Shown here in pieces: positions 16,212 to 27,600 of a DNA stretch of 44,265 nucleotides. This stretch comes from CALKHT01 sp964511575 (lineage in GTDB: Bacteria; Planctomycetota; Phycisphaerae; Phycisphaerales; Phycisphaeraceae), in assembly GCA_964511575.1 (NCBI GenBank), contig CAZEFM010000019.1:1-44265 (forward strand). The letters run 5' to 3'. How positions within the stretch are numbered: the stretch's first letter is position 1; each line of letters starts with the position of its first letter. The notes beneath the pieces are model-generated. The model saw only the letters and a list, made by a program, of their open reading frames with translations. It was not told the origin of the DNA and ran no database searches. A program made the position numbers and the translations under genes.

Positions 16212-16355
16212 TCAACGACGCGATTCGCCGCGTTGCGGTTGACGCGGTTCCTGCGGTTTCGATCCGGGTTGCGCCGTGCGGCGTGCTTCGCGTTCACGCT
16301 CCTGCTGTTGCTGTTTGCGCTGTTCTTCCTCGCGTCGTTTCTCCGGTGCGGCCAT
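16212..16355 (-). CDS. Small highly charged protein (47 aa)
   Basis: A small gene upstream of the glycine-zipper gene. ATG 16355 has GGAAGGG about nine bases before it, and the stop TGA is at 16212-16214. The protein starts MAAPEKRREEEQRKQQQQER, is almost entirely E/R/Q/K, and ends in a Pro/Gln/Arg segment (GSKPQEPRQPQRGESRR). It is probably a single charged helix with a disordered tail. The gap to the next gene is about 73 bases, so the two could be co-transcribed. No family recognised. Support is the good ribosome binding site and the clean coding-like composition. Confidence 0.5.
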   Translation of the reverse strand: MAAPEKRREEEQRKQQQQEREREARRTAQPGSKPQEPRQPQRGESRR

Positions 16356-16520
16356 GATGGGAACCCTTCCTGGCGGTGGTTGAAGGATCCGGCCTTATGC
16401 AACGCGCACAAGTGCCCGGAACGGACCCGCCAGAAACGACATTAGCTTCGCCGCCGCCGCAAAGCATTGGCGCGACGCCTGAACTTCCCATCGGGAAACG
16501 CCCTTGCGCGTTCTTTCCGC

Positions 16521-16570
16521 ACCAAAACGAAAGGAAACCGCTTCGCCTGCGCAACAGACGAAACGGTTCC
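16521..16570 (-). terminator. Terminator after the BON-domain lipoprotein gene
   Basis: GGAAACCGCTTCG (16533-16545) pairs imperfectly with CGAAACGGTTCC (16559-16570). On the minus strand it is followed by TTTCGTTTTGG. It lies about 40 bases after the stop at 16609. Confidence 0.6.
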
Positions 16571-16608
16571 CTCACGCAAAGCTCGAATGAGTCGATCGGC
16601 CGCGTGCG

Positions 16609-17076
16609 TTACTGACCGAACTCCTGGCCGTTCTGCTGCAGCGATGGATCCTGCTGTGAAACCTGCAACTGGCTCTGAACGCGGTTGCCACCGAGCTGCT
16701 GCGCCAACTGTTCGATGCGCTGCTTCGCCTGATCGGACTGCACGGTGCCGCTCAACACGATCTGGCCGTTCTGCACCTGCACGCTCACGTTGTTGCCCGA
16801 GAGCTGCGGGTCCTGCTGAATGCGCTGACGCAACTGGTCAGCGATCTGCTGCATACCCTGCTCACCGCCAATGCCACCGATGCCGTCGCGCGGGGTCGGC
16901 GTAGTGATCGGTTCCTGCGGTTCGACGCCGTTGTCACCCGGCGTTGTTCCCGGCGTGTCCGGCGTGGATTGATCCGTCGGCGGCGCGGTGCTCGGTTCCT
17001 GCTCCTGCGCGGGGCAGCCCGCCAGCACCAGCAAAAGCATGACGAGGCATGAAGTGAGTTTCAACGTCGTGTCCAT
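16609..17076 (-). CDS. BON-domain lipoprotein
   Basis: A 155-residue predicted lipoprotein. ATG 17076 has CAGGAG about nine bases upstream and begins the signal sequence MDTTLKLTSCLVMLLLVLAGC, with lipobox LAGC and the lipidated Cys at residue 21. A Pro/Thr-rich linker (residues ~22-65) follows, then one BON domain (~75-140): LRQRIQQDPQLSGNNVSVQV, NGQIVLSGTVQSDQAKQRIE and QQLGGNRVQSQLQV. BON domains bind phospholipid or membrane surfaces and occur in OsmY-like envelope stress proteins. The C-terminus is Gln-rich. It stands as a single unit between the LigD phosphoesterase gene (upstream) and a terminator. Lipoprotein and BON calls are well supported; its role is inferred. Confidence 0.88.
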   Translation of the reverse strand: MDTTLKLTSCLVMLLLVLAGCPAQEQEPSTAPPTDQSTPDTPGTTPGDNGVEPQEPITTPTPRDGIGGIGGEQGMQQIADQLRQRIQQDPQLSGNNVSVQVQNGQIVLSGTVQSDQAKQRIEQLAQQLGGNRVQSQLQVSQQDPSLQQNGQEFGQ

Positions 17077-17252
17077 GTGCCTAGCTCCTGTCTCTCCGGT
17101 TCCATTGGTTGGGTGGCGCCACACCACGGACGCGCCCAATATGTTCGCCAACGCTGTAAGCATCGTACGAACCCACCCCGTGTCGGGAGCATCAGGTCGC
17201 ATCGGTTTCCCTGCACAGGTTTTACCGCGCGGCCACATGGGGCTTTCACCGA

Positions 17253-18026
17253 TCACCCACCCTGCCGTTCAGCGCGAATGCGTGCAGCCTCATGAATAAT
17301 GCGGCGCAGCAACACACCCGTGCGCCCGCCACGACCCGGCTGATGTGACGGCCAAATGGCGGGATCATCAGCCGCGAGAATATGCGCAAAGTCGTGACCA
17401 CTCTTCACACTCAGCGGCGCCACACGATCGATATCGATCGGCCCCGACCAGTGGTCGCGATGTTTGATGAGCAGCCAACTTCGGGATGTGTCCGGCTTGC
17501 GTTCAGATGTTGTCCCGCCACGCGTCGAGCGTGCCGTGCCACGTGTGCGCACCAACACCCACGAGCCTTTGAGCTTCACGCCGTTGAGCGTGAACTTGAG
17601 CTCGCCCTTTTTCAAAGCCGCATCGACATCTTCAAACCCTTCGGCGGGCTCCCACGTGCCTTCATCCCACACCATGACAATCCCCGCGCCGTAGCCCTCG
17701 GGGATCACACCTTCAAAATCGATGTAATCCAGGGGATGGTCCTCAACCATCATGGCAAGCCGTTTGTCCTGCGGGTTGAGCGAAGGCCCCTTGGGAACAG
17801 CCCAGGAGAGCAGCACCCCCGCATGCTCCAGACGAAAATCGTAATGCAGATGGCTGGCGAGATGCTTCTGCACGCAGAAGCGGCGCGGGTGATCGGCAGA
17901 CTGTTGCCGACCGGCTTTGCCCGTGCCGGTGGGTTCAGGCGAACGATCGAAGTTGCGTTTCGCCTGATATGGTTTCAGCGAGCGCTGTGAATCCGAAGCT
18001 GCCTTGCGCGAACGCTTCTTGCCCAT
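17253..18026 (-). CDS. ligD: LigD-type 3'-phosphoesterase module as stand-alone gene
   Basis: A 257-residue protein equal to the PE domain of bacterial LigD, which trims 3' ribonucleotides and 3' phosphates at break ends. The signature is RFCVQKHLASHLHYDFRLE with the metal-binding His/His/Asp set, then GVLLSWAVPKGPSLNPQDKR and VEDHPLDYIDFEGVIPEGYG, containing the second conserved His. The domain closes with FTLNGVKLKGSWVLVRTRG and SWLLIKHRD. A basic N-terminal ~40 residues (KKRSRKAASDSQRS) and a ~60-residue C-terminal extension have no match. ATG 18026 is chosen because homology and the basic start fit. An alternative ATG at 18095 has GGGGAGG directly abutting it, which is too close. It is the third separate LigD piece, on the opposite strand from the ligase and polymerase genes. 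Confidence 0.92.
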   Translation of the reverse strand: MGKKRSRKAASDSQRSLKPYQAKRNFDRSPEPTGTGKAGRQQSADHPRRFCVQKHLASHLHYDFRLEHAGVLLSWAVPKGPSLNPQDKRLAMMVEDHPLDYIDFEGVIPEGYGAGIVMVWDEGTWEPAEGFEDVDAALKKGELKFTLNGVKLKGSWVLVRTRGTARSTRGGTTSERKPDTSRSWLLIKHRDHWSGPIDIDRVAPLSVKSGHDFAHILAADDPAIWPSHQPGRGGRTGVLLRRIIHEAARIRAERQGG

Positions 18027-18119
18027 ACCCAAACTGTAGGGATGCGAACGGCGGCTGGCTGCGGCGCGTGCGAACACATCGAACCGGCCGGCCATCCTCC
18101 CCGCAGGCGCGAAACGGTG

Positions 18120-18644
18120 CTATTCCGCCTTAACCCCGATCGCGTGCGGCACGGAATAGATGGGGTTGCCGTTCACCGGTCGGTAACGGGCGAAGAGCGT
18201 GATGTTGCGGGTGCGCGGCAGATTGACGGTCCAGCTCAAAGGCAGCTTGTAGCAGTAGCCGATCATGGTGCGGTCGAGCGCCCCGCGCAACTCGCTGGCG
18301 GAGAAGGTCCAACTGAAAAACGGCTTCTCGCTCAGCGCTTCGTTGCCTACGCGGTTTTCGTAAAGCAGAAAGTCCAGATGTCCCGAGCCCAGCGTTACCG
18401 GCGCTGCCTCGTCGATGCGGAAGAGGTAGACGGTGACGGGCACGCCGTCGGGGCCGGGACGATCGTCCCAGTTCATCGCGGTGGGCGGCGTGATGAGCTG
18501 AATCGCATCGACGCGCGGCGAAGTGCGCGGCGTCGGTGGCGCGGCAGCGGTCGATCCGTTGGAAGCGCAGCCCCCGAGCACCAGAAGCGCCACGCCACAA
18601 AAGGTCAACCACAACGCCGATCGGAATCGCTGGTCCAACATCAT
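18120..18644 (-). CDS. Lipoprotein translationally coupled to the giant secretin gene (candidate pilotin)
   Basis: A 174-residue predicted lipoprotein: signal helix SALWLTFCGVALLVLGGC with lipobox LGGC and the lipidated Cys at residue 26. A Pro/Thr/Ala linker follows, then a beta-rich domain (DAIQLITPPTAMNWDDRPGP, GVPVTVYLFRIDEAAPVTLG, LDFLLYENRVG, FFSWTFSASELRGALDRTMI). The start lies only four bases after the secretin stop, so translation is almost certainly coupled. No further gene follows on this strand before 18095, so it is the last gene of the secretion operon. Secretins usually need a small outer-membrane lipoprotein (pilotin) for targeting and assembly. Position and lipid anchor fit that, but I see no sequence match to GspS or PilW-type pilotins. 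The VTVYLFR...LGSG segment recalls TssJ-like lipoproteins only loosely. Confidence 0.75.
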   Translation of the reverse strand: MMLDQRFRSALWLTFCGVALLVLGGCASNGSTAAAPPTPRTSPRVDAIQLITPPTAMNWDDRPGPDGVPVTVYLFRIDEAAPVTLGSGHLDFLLYENRVGNEALSEKPFFSWTFSASELRGALDRTMIGYCYKLPLSWTVNLPRTRNITLFARYRPVNGNPIYSVPHAIGVKAE

Positions 18645-18648
18645 TCCA

Positions 18649-21600
18649 TCAGTCTACCTGAGGCGTCGCCTCCTGGGGGGCGGGTGCTGATTCATCCAAT
18701 CCCAATGCCCGCCGCTGGAACCCGTTGCTCTCAATCAGTTCCAGGTTGTCGACCTGCTCCTGGGTCAGTCGTTTGGCATCCTCGAGGTTGCGCACGATGT
18801 GCGGCGTGAGGATGATGAGCAGTTCCGTTCGTTCGCTGCGCACGGAGGTGTTGCGGAACAGCACGCCCAGGCCCGGGATATCGCCGACGAGCGGCACCTT
18901 GTTGACGCGGGTGCTGTCGTTGGTGGTGATGAGCCCGCCGATGATGATCGTGTGACCATCCTGCACGCTGACGGTGGTCTGCGCGGAACGGCTGTTGAAC
19001 ACCGGCGCGTTGAGCCCCTCGGAAATCTGCACCGTGGAATCGGAAAGGGAACTGATCTCCGGCGCAACATCGAGCTTGACGAAGCCGTCATCGTTGATGC
19101 GCGGGGTGAGGCTGAGGATGATGCCCACGTTCTCGTATGAAATCGTGTTGAATACGGAACCCTGATCGCTGATGCGGCTGTTGGTAACGAAGGGCACGCG
19201 CTGGCCGACCTCAATGCTGGCGGGCTGGTTGTCCGAGGCGAGAACCTGCGGCCGAGAGAGCACCTGCATCTTGCCCTGGCTCTGCAGCGCACGGAGCATG
19301 AAGGTGAGGTCACCGCCCGTCACCGACAGGGCGAACCCACCGAAGCGCTGGAACTCGTTGGCCACGCCCAGTTGCGTACCGATTCGCCCAGTGCCCAGTG
19401 AGCCCAGCCCCTCGGTGTACTGCCATTCGAAGCCGAGTTCATCGCTGTCATCGAGCGTGACCTCGGCGAGCAGCACCTGGATCAGCACCTGCGGCGGCGG
19501 CTGATCCAGTTCCTTGACCATGGTCATGACGGTGTCGAAGTATCGCGGGCTGGCGGAGATCAGCAGCGTGTTGGTCGCCTGTTCCGCGACGACGGCGACT
19601 TCCTGCTCCAGCAGGCGCTGCGCGGCACCAATGCCTTCGGTGCCGAGCGTCTGCACCAGTCGGCTGCGTTCCTGATCCAGGAAGTTGCGCAGCGCGTTCT
19701 GAATGTCGACCGCCTGGCTGTTGCGCAGACGGTAGACCTGGGTCTTGCGTTCCTGCGCGGGGCTGGAGTCGAGTTCCTGAATGATGTCCGACGCCAGCGC
19801 AACGTACCCCTCGGTGCCGCCGATGAGCAGGCTGTTGGTACGCACATCAACGGTGACGGACAGCGCATACTGCTCAGCCGACCCCACCACCGCTGACGCA
19901 GCGCTTCCGCCCTCGGAGTTGCCCGGTGCCACCAGCGTATAACTCACCGCCTGGTTGCTGTTGGTCGCACCGCCCGGCTGCAGGCGGAAAAGCTGCTGCA
20001 ACACATCGGACATCTGTCGGGCATCGGCGTTCTTCAACTTGAAGACACGTACCTGCGCCATGCGCGGCGTGGCGGAATCCATCGCGTGCACCAAACGCTG
20101 CAGCAACGGCATGCTTTCCACCGGCGCCTTCACCACCAGCGTATTGGTGCGACGATCAGGCGTGATCAGCAGCACATCCTGAAGTGCGCTGGCGATCAAC
20201 TCCTTGCCGTCCTCATTCATGGTGGCGAACTGCAGCAGCGTCTGGCGGTTGGGGCTCAGGTTCGTTTCACCTTCGCCGCGATTCGTCAGTGCTGTCATGA
20301 GGATGTCGGAGAGTTCGGTGGCGTCGGCGTTTTTCAGGCCGAACACGCGAATCTCCGTAACCTTGGTGACCGTTTCGGTGTCGAGCTGTTTAACGAGTTC
20401 GCCGATGCGGTTCAGGTCGGCGGCACCGCCGGAGGCGACAATCGCGTTGAGCCGCTGGTCGGTGCCGATGGTGACGCCGGACGGCGTGCCGCCCTGCTGC
20501 GCGAACAGTTGCTGCACGGTGGCGGCGACCTGTGAAGCATCAGCCTTGGCAAGTGCGAAGACGCGCGTGCTGATGCCCGGAGCGCGTTCGGCGGTATCCA
20601 ACCGGGCAATCATCTCCGCCGCCAGGATCATGTCCTGCGGGCTGGCGCTGACAATGAGCGTGTTGGTCTTGGACTCGGCGATGACCGAGACCGGATCGGA
20701 ATCGTTGCCGCGCACCGCGCGCTGGGCGAAGAGCTGCTGCAACATCGGCGCGACCGATGCGGCAGTTGCCTGCTTGAGTTCAAACACGCGGAACACCGCA
20801 GCGGGGGCGGCGGCATCGGCGTCGAGCCGGGCGACAAGTTCATCAATCGCCGCGAAGCTTTCGCGGTTGCCCGTCACCAGCAGCGCGTTGGTCCGCGCAT
20901 CGGGGATGACGCTGGTCGGCAGCGAGCGTCCCGTGCCGCCGGCGGCAATCTCCGCCTGACGCTTGGCGGTGAAAAGCTGCTGCAGCGTCGGCGCCAGCCG
21001 CACCGCCGAGGCGTGCTTCAACACATACACGCGCATGTCGCTCAACGCGCCGAAATCTTCCGAACCGTCGATCTGCGTGATCACCTCATCGATGATCGCA
21101 AGGTTCTCCTTGCTCGCCGAAACGATCAGCACGTTGGTGCGGGTGTCGGCGACGATGGAAACGCGCTCGCGGGCGGCGACAAGCGGATCGTTGGCCGCGG
21201 CGTTGCCCGGCTTGTACAGGCCCTGGCTGATCATGCTCTGCAGCATCGACTGCACGCGCGTGGCGTCGGAGTTCTTCAGAGGAAAGAGTTTGACGATGCC
21301 CGACTCGGCAGGCGGCTCGACGTCCACCTTGGCGAGCAGGTCGCGGATCATCTCCATGTTTTCGCCGCTCGCCGAGACGATCAGCGCGTTGGCGAGCGAG
21401 TTGGTGCGAACGTCCACGCGATCCTGCGGCGCGGCCGGCTGACCGGGCGGGGTCATCGACTGCAACCGCGCGGCGAAGATCTGCTGAATCATCGGGCCGA
21501 CCACGCCCGCATCGTTATGACGCAGCGGCAGCACCTCCAGCTTCACTGCCGGATCGGTCAGCTCCTTGTCGAGTGATGCGAGCAGTTCCTTCAGCACGGC

Positions 21601-24600
21601 CGAGTCATCCGCGTTGGCGACGACGAGCAGGCTGTTGCTGCGCAGGTCGGGCAGGATGACGGGGCGTTGCCGCTGCACATCCTGCGTGGCGGCGGCGGCG
21701 TAACGCTGGTTGAACAGGTTTGCCAGGCTCGACGCCAGCGTGCCGGCATTGGCGTGCTTCAGCGGAAGCAGTTGCACCTGCCCCTTCAGCGCGGGGCCGG
21801 CATCATCAAGCTCGCCGGCGAGCATTTTCACCAGTTCATAGCCTTCGTTGGAACCACCCACGATCAGCGCGTTGCTGCGCGGATCGGCCGCGATGATTAC
21901 ACGCAGGCTTTCGGCATCGGCGACACCCAACGCCTGCTGACGGGTCACGCGGGCATCCATCATCCGCTGCAACACGGTGGCGAGCGTCGCCGCTTCGGCG
22001 TTCTTGAGCGTCACCAGACGGATATCGCGCAGCTCCACCGGCAGGTGGCGGTCGATGTCCTGAAGCAGCGCTTCGATCACGGCAAACGTTTTGTCGCTCG
22101 CCGAAACAATCAGCACGTTGGTGCGGGTGTCGATGGCCACGTTCGGCCGATCCTCCGGTCGCGTGCTGGCGGCGTTGGGGCCGGTGTAAAGCGCATCAAT
22201 GATCGTCTTGACACGGCTGGCCTCAGCGTTGTTCAGCGGGAACATGCGAACGCCGTTGCGGTCGCGCGGCCCCTGAATGTCCAGCGACTTCACCACATCC
22301 GCGATCAGCGGCATGACATCGCTGCGTGCGGCAACAACGAGCGTCTGCGTGCTGGGCACCGCCTGAATGGTCAGTGTCGGACGGGTGCGCGGCAGTTCGC
22401 TTTGTCGGGCGGGCTCCTCATCGAGCACGGTGCGCAGCCGCGTCACCTGAGCGCGCAACCCGTCCGCACCCGCAGGCTGCGATGGCACTTCCAGAAAGAC
22501 GCTCTGCAGCATCGGTGCGATCTGGGCAGCATCCACGTGCTGCAACTGGAACAGACGCACTTCGGTGGTGAACTTGCCTTCCTGCTTATCCAGGTCGTCG
22601 ACGATCTTCTCCGCCAGCGCCAACGATTCATTGGTGCCGGTGATGACCAGCGTGTTGGTGCGCAAGTCGGCCGAGACGTTGAGCGGATCGACGAGCCCCT
22701 TGCCGGCTTCGTCGCCCGGTTCGGCGCGAGCGGCGGTGGGCGTGCCGGGTCGGCCGGCGAGCGTCTTGCCCTGCACGAACACCTCGCGCAGGATCGTCAT
22801 CACCGACTGGGCATCGGCGTGCTTCAGCGGCATGACGCGCACCGCTCCGTCCTGCGTGAGCGGCATGCGGTCCATCAGTTCGATCACCGCCTTCATCGCC
22901 ACGAGGTTGTCGGGCGTGGAGGAGACGATGAGCTGGTTGGAGCCGGGCTGGTTGGGCACAAGCGGATCGCCGATCACGCGAATCGGTTTGGTGAGGTCGA
23001 GTTCGGGGATGTTTTCGCCTTCCGCTGTGATACGCAGTCGTCGCACCTGCTCCTGCAGCGCCCGCGCTTCGGGCGTGAGGTTGGCGGCGTCGCCGGTGGG
23101 CTGGAGCATGCTGGTGAGCACCTGCGCCATGCGTGCGGCATCGGTGAACTTCAACGGCACGATCAGCACCTCGGCATTGGCGTAGGCCGGCGCGGCATCG
23201 AGCGTGCGGATGATCTTTTCCACTTCATCAAACGCCCGGCCGCGAGCGGTGATGATCAGCGACTGCGTGCGGTCATCAGCCTGAGCGGTGATGGGTGAGC
23301 CCGTCGCCTGTCGCACGTTGGCGAGCATCGGGTTGAGCACCGGCAGGATCTTGCTCGGCGTGGCGTTCTCCAGCCGATAGACGCGAAACTCCGGCGACAT
23401 CGCGGTGGCTTCCGTGTCGAGCTGCGCGATGAGCTGCGCCACTTCCTCCATGCGGTTGGCGGGCGCGGACACGACCACCGCCTCGCTTTGCGGCAGCGCC
23501 GTGACCGTCACGCGATCCTCCGGACGCGTGCCCGGCCGGTTGTAGGTGAGCGTCAGCGCCTGCGCAACGCGCGTGTTGGACGCATGCTCCAACTGGAAGA
23601 CGCGATGCTGCGGGCGAGCCGCGCCGGCTTCCTTGTCGAGCACCTCCAGCAGCGCGAGGATGGTCTGGTAATCCTCATCGTTGGCGTTGACGATGATGGA
23701 TCGCTGTTGCGGCAGGACGGTGGTTTCAACACGGCTGCCACCGGCGGTGGACGGGGCGGCTTGTCCTCGGCCGCGCGGCGCGCGTGCCCCGCCGGCGGGC
23801 GCACCGCCTGAGGTGGGGCCGAACAACTCGCGGATCGCGCTTTCCACTTCGGTGGGGTCGGCGTGTTCGATGCGCAGCACGCGCGATGTGCCGCGGGCGG
23901 GCTTCATCTGTTCCACCTGCGCGACCCACTGCGACACCTTTTCGTATACCGGCCGGGTGGTCGCCAGCAGCAGCGCGTTGGCGCGCTGGTCGACGGTGAC
24001 GGCCAGCGGTTCGGCAGTCGCGCCGGGGGTGGCGCGAGCCATCTGCTCGTGCAGGTCGCGCACCATGACGGCGACGTCGCCCGCGTTGCCGTTGGCCAGC
24101 GGCAGGATGTAGACGCCCGTGGCAGCGGAACTGGTTTCATCGAGTTGCATCGCCAGTTCGCGAATCTGGGCGAAGGTGTTTTCATCAGCGCGCACCATCA
24201 ACGTGCGCGAACTGGCATCGGCTTCGATGACGACGGAGTTGGGCGTGGTGGTTGCACCGCCACGTCGGCCGGCAGCGCCGCCGCGCTGGTCGCCGAACGC
24301 ACGGGTGAGAATCTGCGCCACGCGGTTGGGGTCGGCGTTCTTCAGCGTGATGAGCTGCACGGGCATGCCATCGCCGGGCAGCGTGTCCAATTCGGTGAGC
24401 AGCGCGGCGATGCGTTCGTGATCCTCGGCGTTGGCGCGTACGACCAGTGCGTTGCTGCTGGGGTCGGCGTTGATGGAAAGATCGCCACGTCCCGTCGCCG
24501 CTGCGGCGCCTCGTCCACGACCGGCGGGCTGACCGGGCTGCGATGTCAGGCTCTGCGACAGTGCCGGGGCGGCGGTCGTCGCCTGGGCATACTGCAGGCG

Positions 24601-27600
24601 ATACACCTTCACCGTGGTGCTCTGCTGCGCCTGGGCCTGATCGAGGTCTTCGATCACGCGGGCGATGAGGTCGTGCTCATCCGGCGGCGCGGAGGCGATA
24701 ACCACGCGGCCGGCTTCGTTGCCGCTGATCACGATCGGGGCGCGCTGTTGCGCGGGCGTTTGGCCACGGCCGCTCTGACGCGCCGTCGATGAAAAGATCT
24801 CACGCAGCGAGTCCACCGTCGCCGTCACCTGTGCGTGCTGCAACGGATACATACGCACCGACGGCAGCGTGGACAACGCCGCGGACTGGTCGAGTTCCTG
24901 CACGATCTGTTCGATGGCAGTGATAACGTGTGCCGGGCCGGCAACCACGATCGAGTTGGTCGCGCGATTGGCGGTGACCGTGGGGAGTGCCGCGCTGTCG
25001 ATGGTGCGCTGGGCATCGGCGGTCGCCTGCTCCGGATCGATCTCGGCTTGAGACTCGTCCGCGCCGGGCTCGTCCTGCGAAGGCGTATCCGATGTCCCCT
25101 CGCCCTCCTGCGGACGAACCTGCATCAGCAGCGTCTGGCGCAGCGTTTGGGCGCGACGCCCTTGCGGCGTGCGGGCATTGGCATCGCCGGTGGCGGCGAG
25201 CTGGAACAGGTCACGCAGGTTGCCCGCGACTTCGGTGGCATCGGTGTTCTTGAGCGTGAAGATGCGCACCTCGCTCACGACCGTCGCCACCTGATCCAGT
25301 TCGCGCAGCAGCGTTTCCACGACGGGAAAGTCGGAAGTTTTGGCGCGCACAATGACGCTGCGGGTGCGCGGCTCGGGAACAACGGAAATCTTCGGAGGCG
25401 GCGCAACGACGACGACTTCCTCGCGCTCCTCACCGCCGCCACCACGACGGCCGCGCTGCTGCGCCACCTGGTCGGGTCGGAGCGGCGGGTTGAACAACTC
25501 ATCGAGCGTTTGCGCCACCGCAATCGGGTCGGCTCGCAAAACTTTATAAACGCGAAACTCGGCTTCACCGATCGCGCTGGAGAAACTCAACTGCGACACC
25601 AGCGACTCGATCGCTTCGATGTCCTTGCGCGGACCGGAGACGAGCAACGCGTTGGCCTCGATGTCCCGGGCGATGAACACACGGCGTTGGGGCGCCGCTT
25701 CCCCACCTTCCTCATCCGTCGAAGGGGTCTGCGTCTCGCTGGGACGCGGCAGGCGTTCGACCAGTTCAATCGTGCTGTCGCTCATCTGCGTGTACAGATT
25801 GACAACGGTATTGGCGAACGACTCCACCTGCATCGGTGCTACGGGGATGACGCGTACCTGCGTGCTCGAGTTGCCAACCGTTTCATCGATCTGATTGATC
25901 GCCGCGACGATCTCGGGCAGATCCGCCGGCCGGGCGATCACCGTCAAGGCGTTGCTGAATAGGTCCACCTCGATGACGGGCGCTTCGGCTTCGGATCGGT
26001 CGCCGAGCATGGCACGCACCTGCATCGCCACATCCACCGCATCGGCGTAGTTCAGGAAGATGTACCGCATCTCACGCTCGATGCGCTGCGGCGCTTCATC
26101 AAGTCGACTGAGCAACTGCTCCACCAAGGCGAACTGCGGGGTGCTGGTCGACACAATCACCGTGTTGGTGCGTGGATCGGACGACACGCTCAAAGGCGGC
26201 GCGATGCTGCCGGGGTTGCGTGCCGCCTGCTGAGCGAAGATGTCGCGCAGCAGCGTCTGCAACGTTTGCGACAGTTCCTTCGCCTGGCCGTTTTCAATCT
26301 GATAGATGCGTACATCGATCGAGCCACCGGTCGATTCCTCATCCAGCCCCTTGATGATCTGGATGACTTCCGCGACGCCTTCCGCCGGGCCGTTGACCAG
26401 CACGCTGTTGGAATTGGGTTCGGGTGTGACGCTCACACGTCGGGCGGGATCCTGCGCCTGGCGCGAGGCGATCGCCTGTGTAACAGCCGCGGCGAGTGTC
26501 GTTGCCTGTGCCTTGCTCAGGCGAACGGTTTGAATCTGAGCGTTGGCCTGCGCTTCGGGCTGATCGAGCGTGGCGATCAACTGCTCGGCAATGGCAAGTT
26601 TCTCGGGCGGGCCCTGCACCACCACCGCCTTGAGCGACGGAGCAGGGGCGACGCGCACCGGAATCTCCGGCGCGCTGGGCTGACGCGGCCCACGACGCAT
26701 GCGCGGGTCCACCTGCGCGTTGGCGAGCATCGATTCCAGCACCGATGCCACCTGCGCCGCTTCGGCATGGGTCAGCTTGAACGTGCGCGTCTGGCTCGCC
26801 ACCTCGACCGACGTCTGCAACTCGTCAATCAGCTTTTCAATTTGTTCGAACTGCACACCACTGGCCGCCACAAGCAGCGTGTTGCTCGCCTGTTCGGCTT
26901 CAAAGCGCGGCTGCTGTCCGCCGGCGTTGTTGGGATACTTCGCGGCGTAAAGTCGCTGCAGGTTCTGCGCCAGTTCAAGCGCGCTCGCCTCGATCAGGCG
27001 GTAAGACCGCATCTGCACATCGCCCGTCGCAGGATCGCGATCAAGCGTCGCCACCAGCGCCGCCACTTCCTCCAAGGTCGCCGGCGGCGCTTCGAGAATC
27101 AGCGACCGATCGTCCGGGGAAGCGGTCAGCACCAGGCGCTGCGCTTCGTTGGCGTGGTTGATCTGGCGGGCGAAAATCTGCCGCAGCACCGTGGCGGTGG
27201 CGTTCGCGCCAGAACGTTCCAGCGTGATCGTGCGCACCTGTCGTGCTTCGACGGCCTGCGACCGCGCGGGCTGCGCTTCGATCGACGCAACGATCTGCTG
27301 GATCGCGGCGAACTCCTCGTCGGTGGCGAGCACCATGAGGCGGTTGGAGTTGGTGTCGGGCAGGATGGTGGCGGGGTTGGGGCCTGTGCCGCCGCCCTGT
27401 TCGCGGTAAAGCTGCGTCACGAGCGGCGCGGTGATGGCGGCGGGGTGTTCCGCCAGCTCAATCATGTGCAGCGTGCGACCCTGCCGTGCTTCGCTGCGCT
27501 GGTCGAGCTTCCTGATGAGATCGGTCACCGCGTCGAACTGCGTCTCGGGGGCGACCACCAGCACGCGGTTCTGCTGCGGGTCAGCGGTGATGGTCACCTC

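Noticed and set aside
16139..16411. N-terminal extension of the glycine-zipper protein
   Set aside because: Arg/Asn-rich, overlaps the 47-residue gene in another frame, and ATG 16138 has a clear AAGGAG.
18027..18095. Longer start (ATG 18095) for the phosphoesterase gene
   Set aside because: GGGGAGG abuts that ATG with no spacing and the extra 23 residues lack homology; kept only as an alternative.
18120..18644. TssJ (type VI secretion) identity for the lipoprotein after gspD
   Set aside because: Only the VTVYLFR segment is reminiscent; no other type VI genes are present and gene context is clearly type II secretion.
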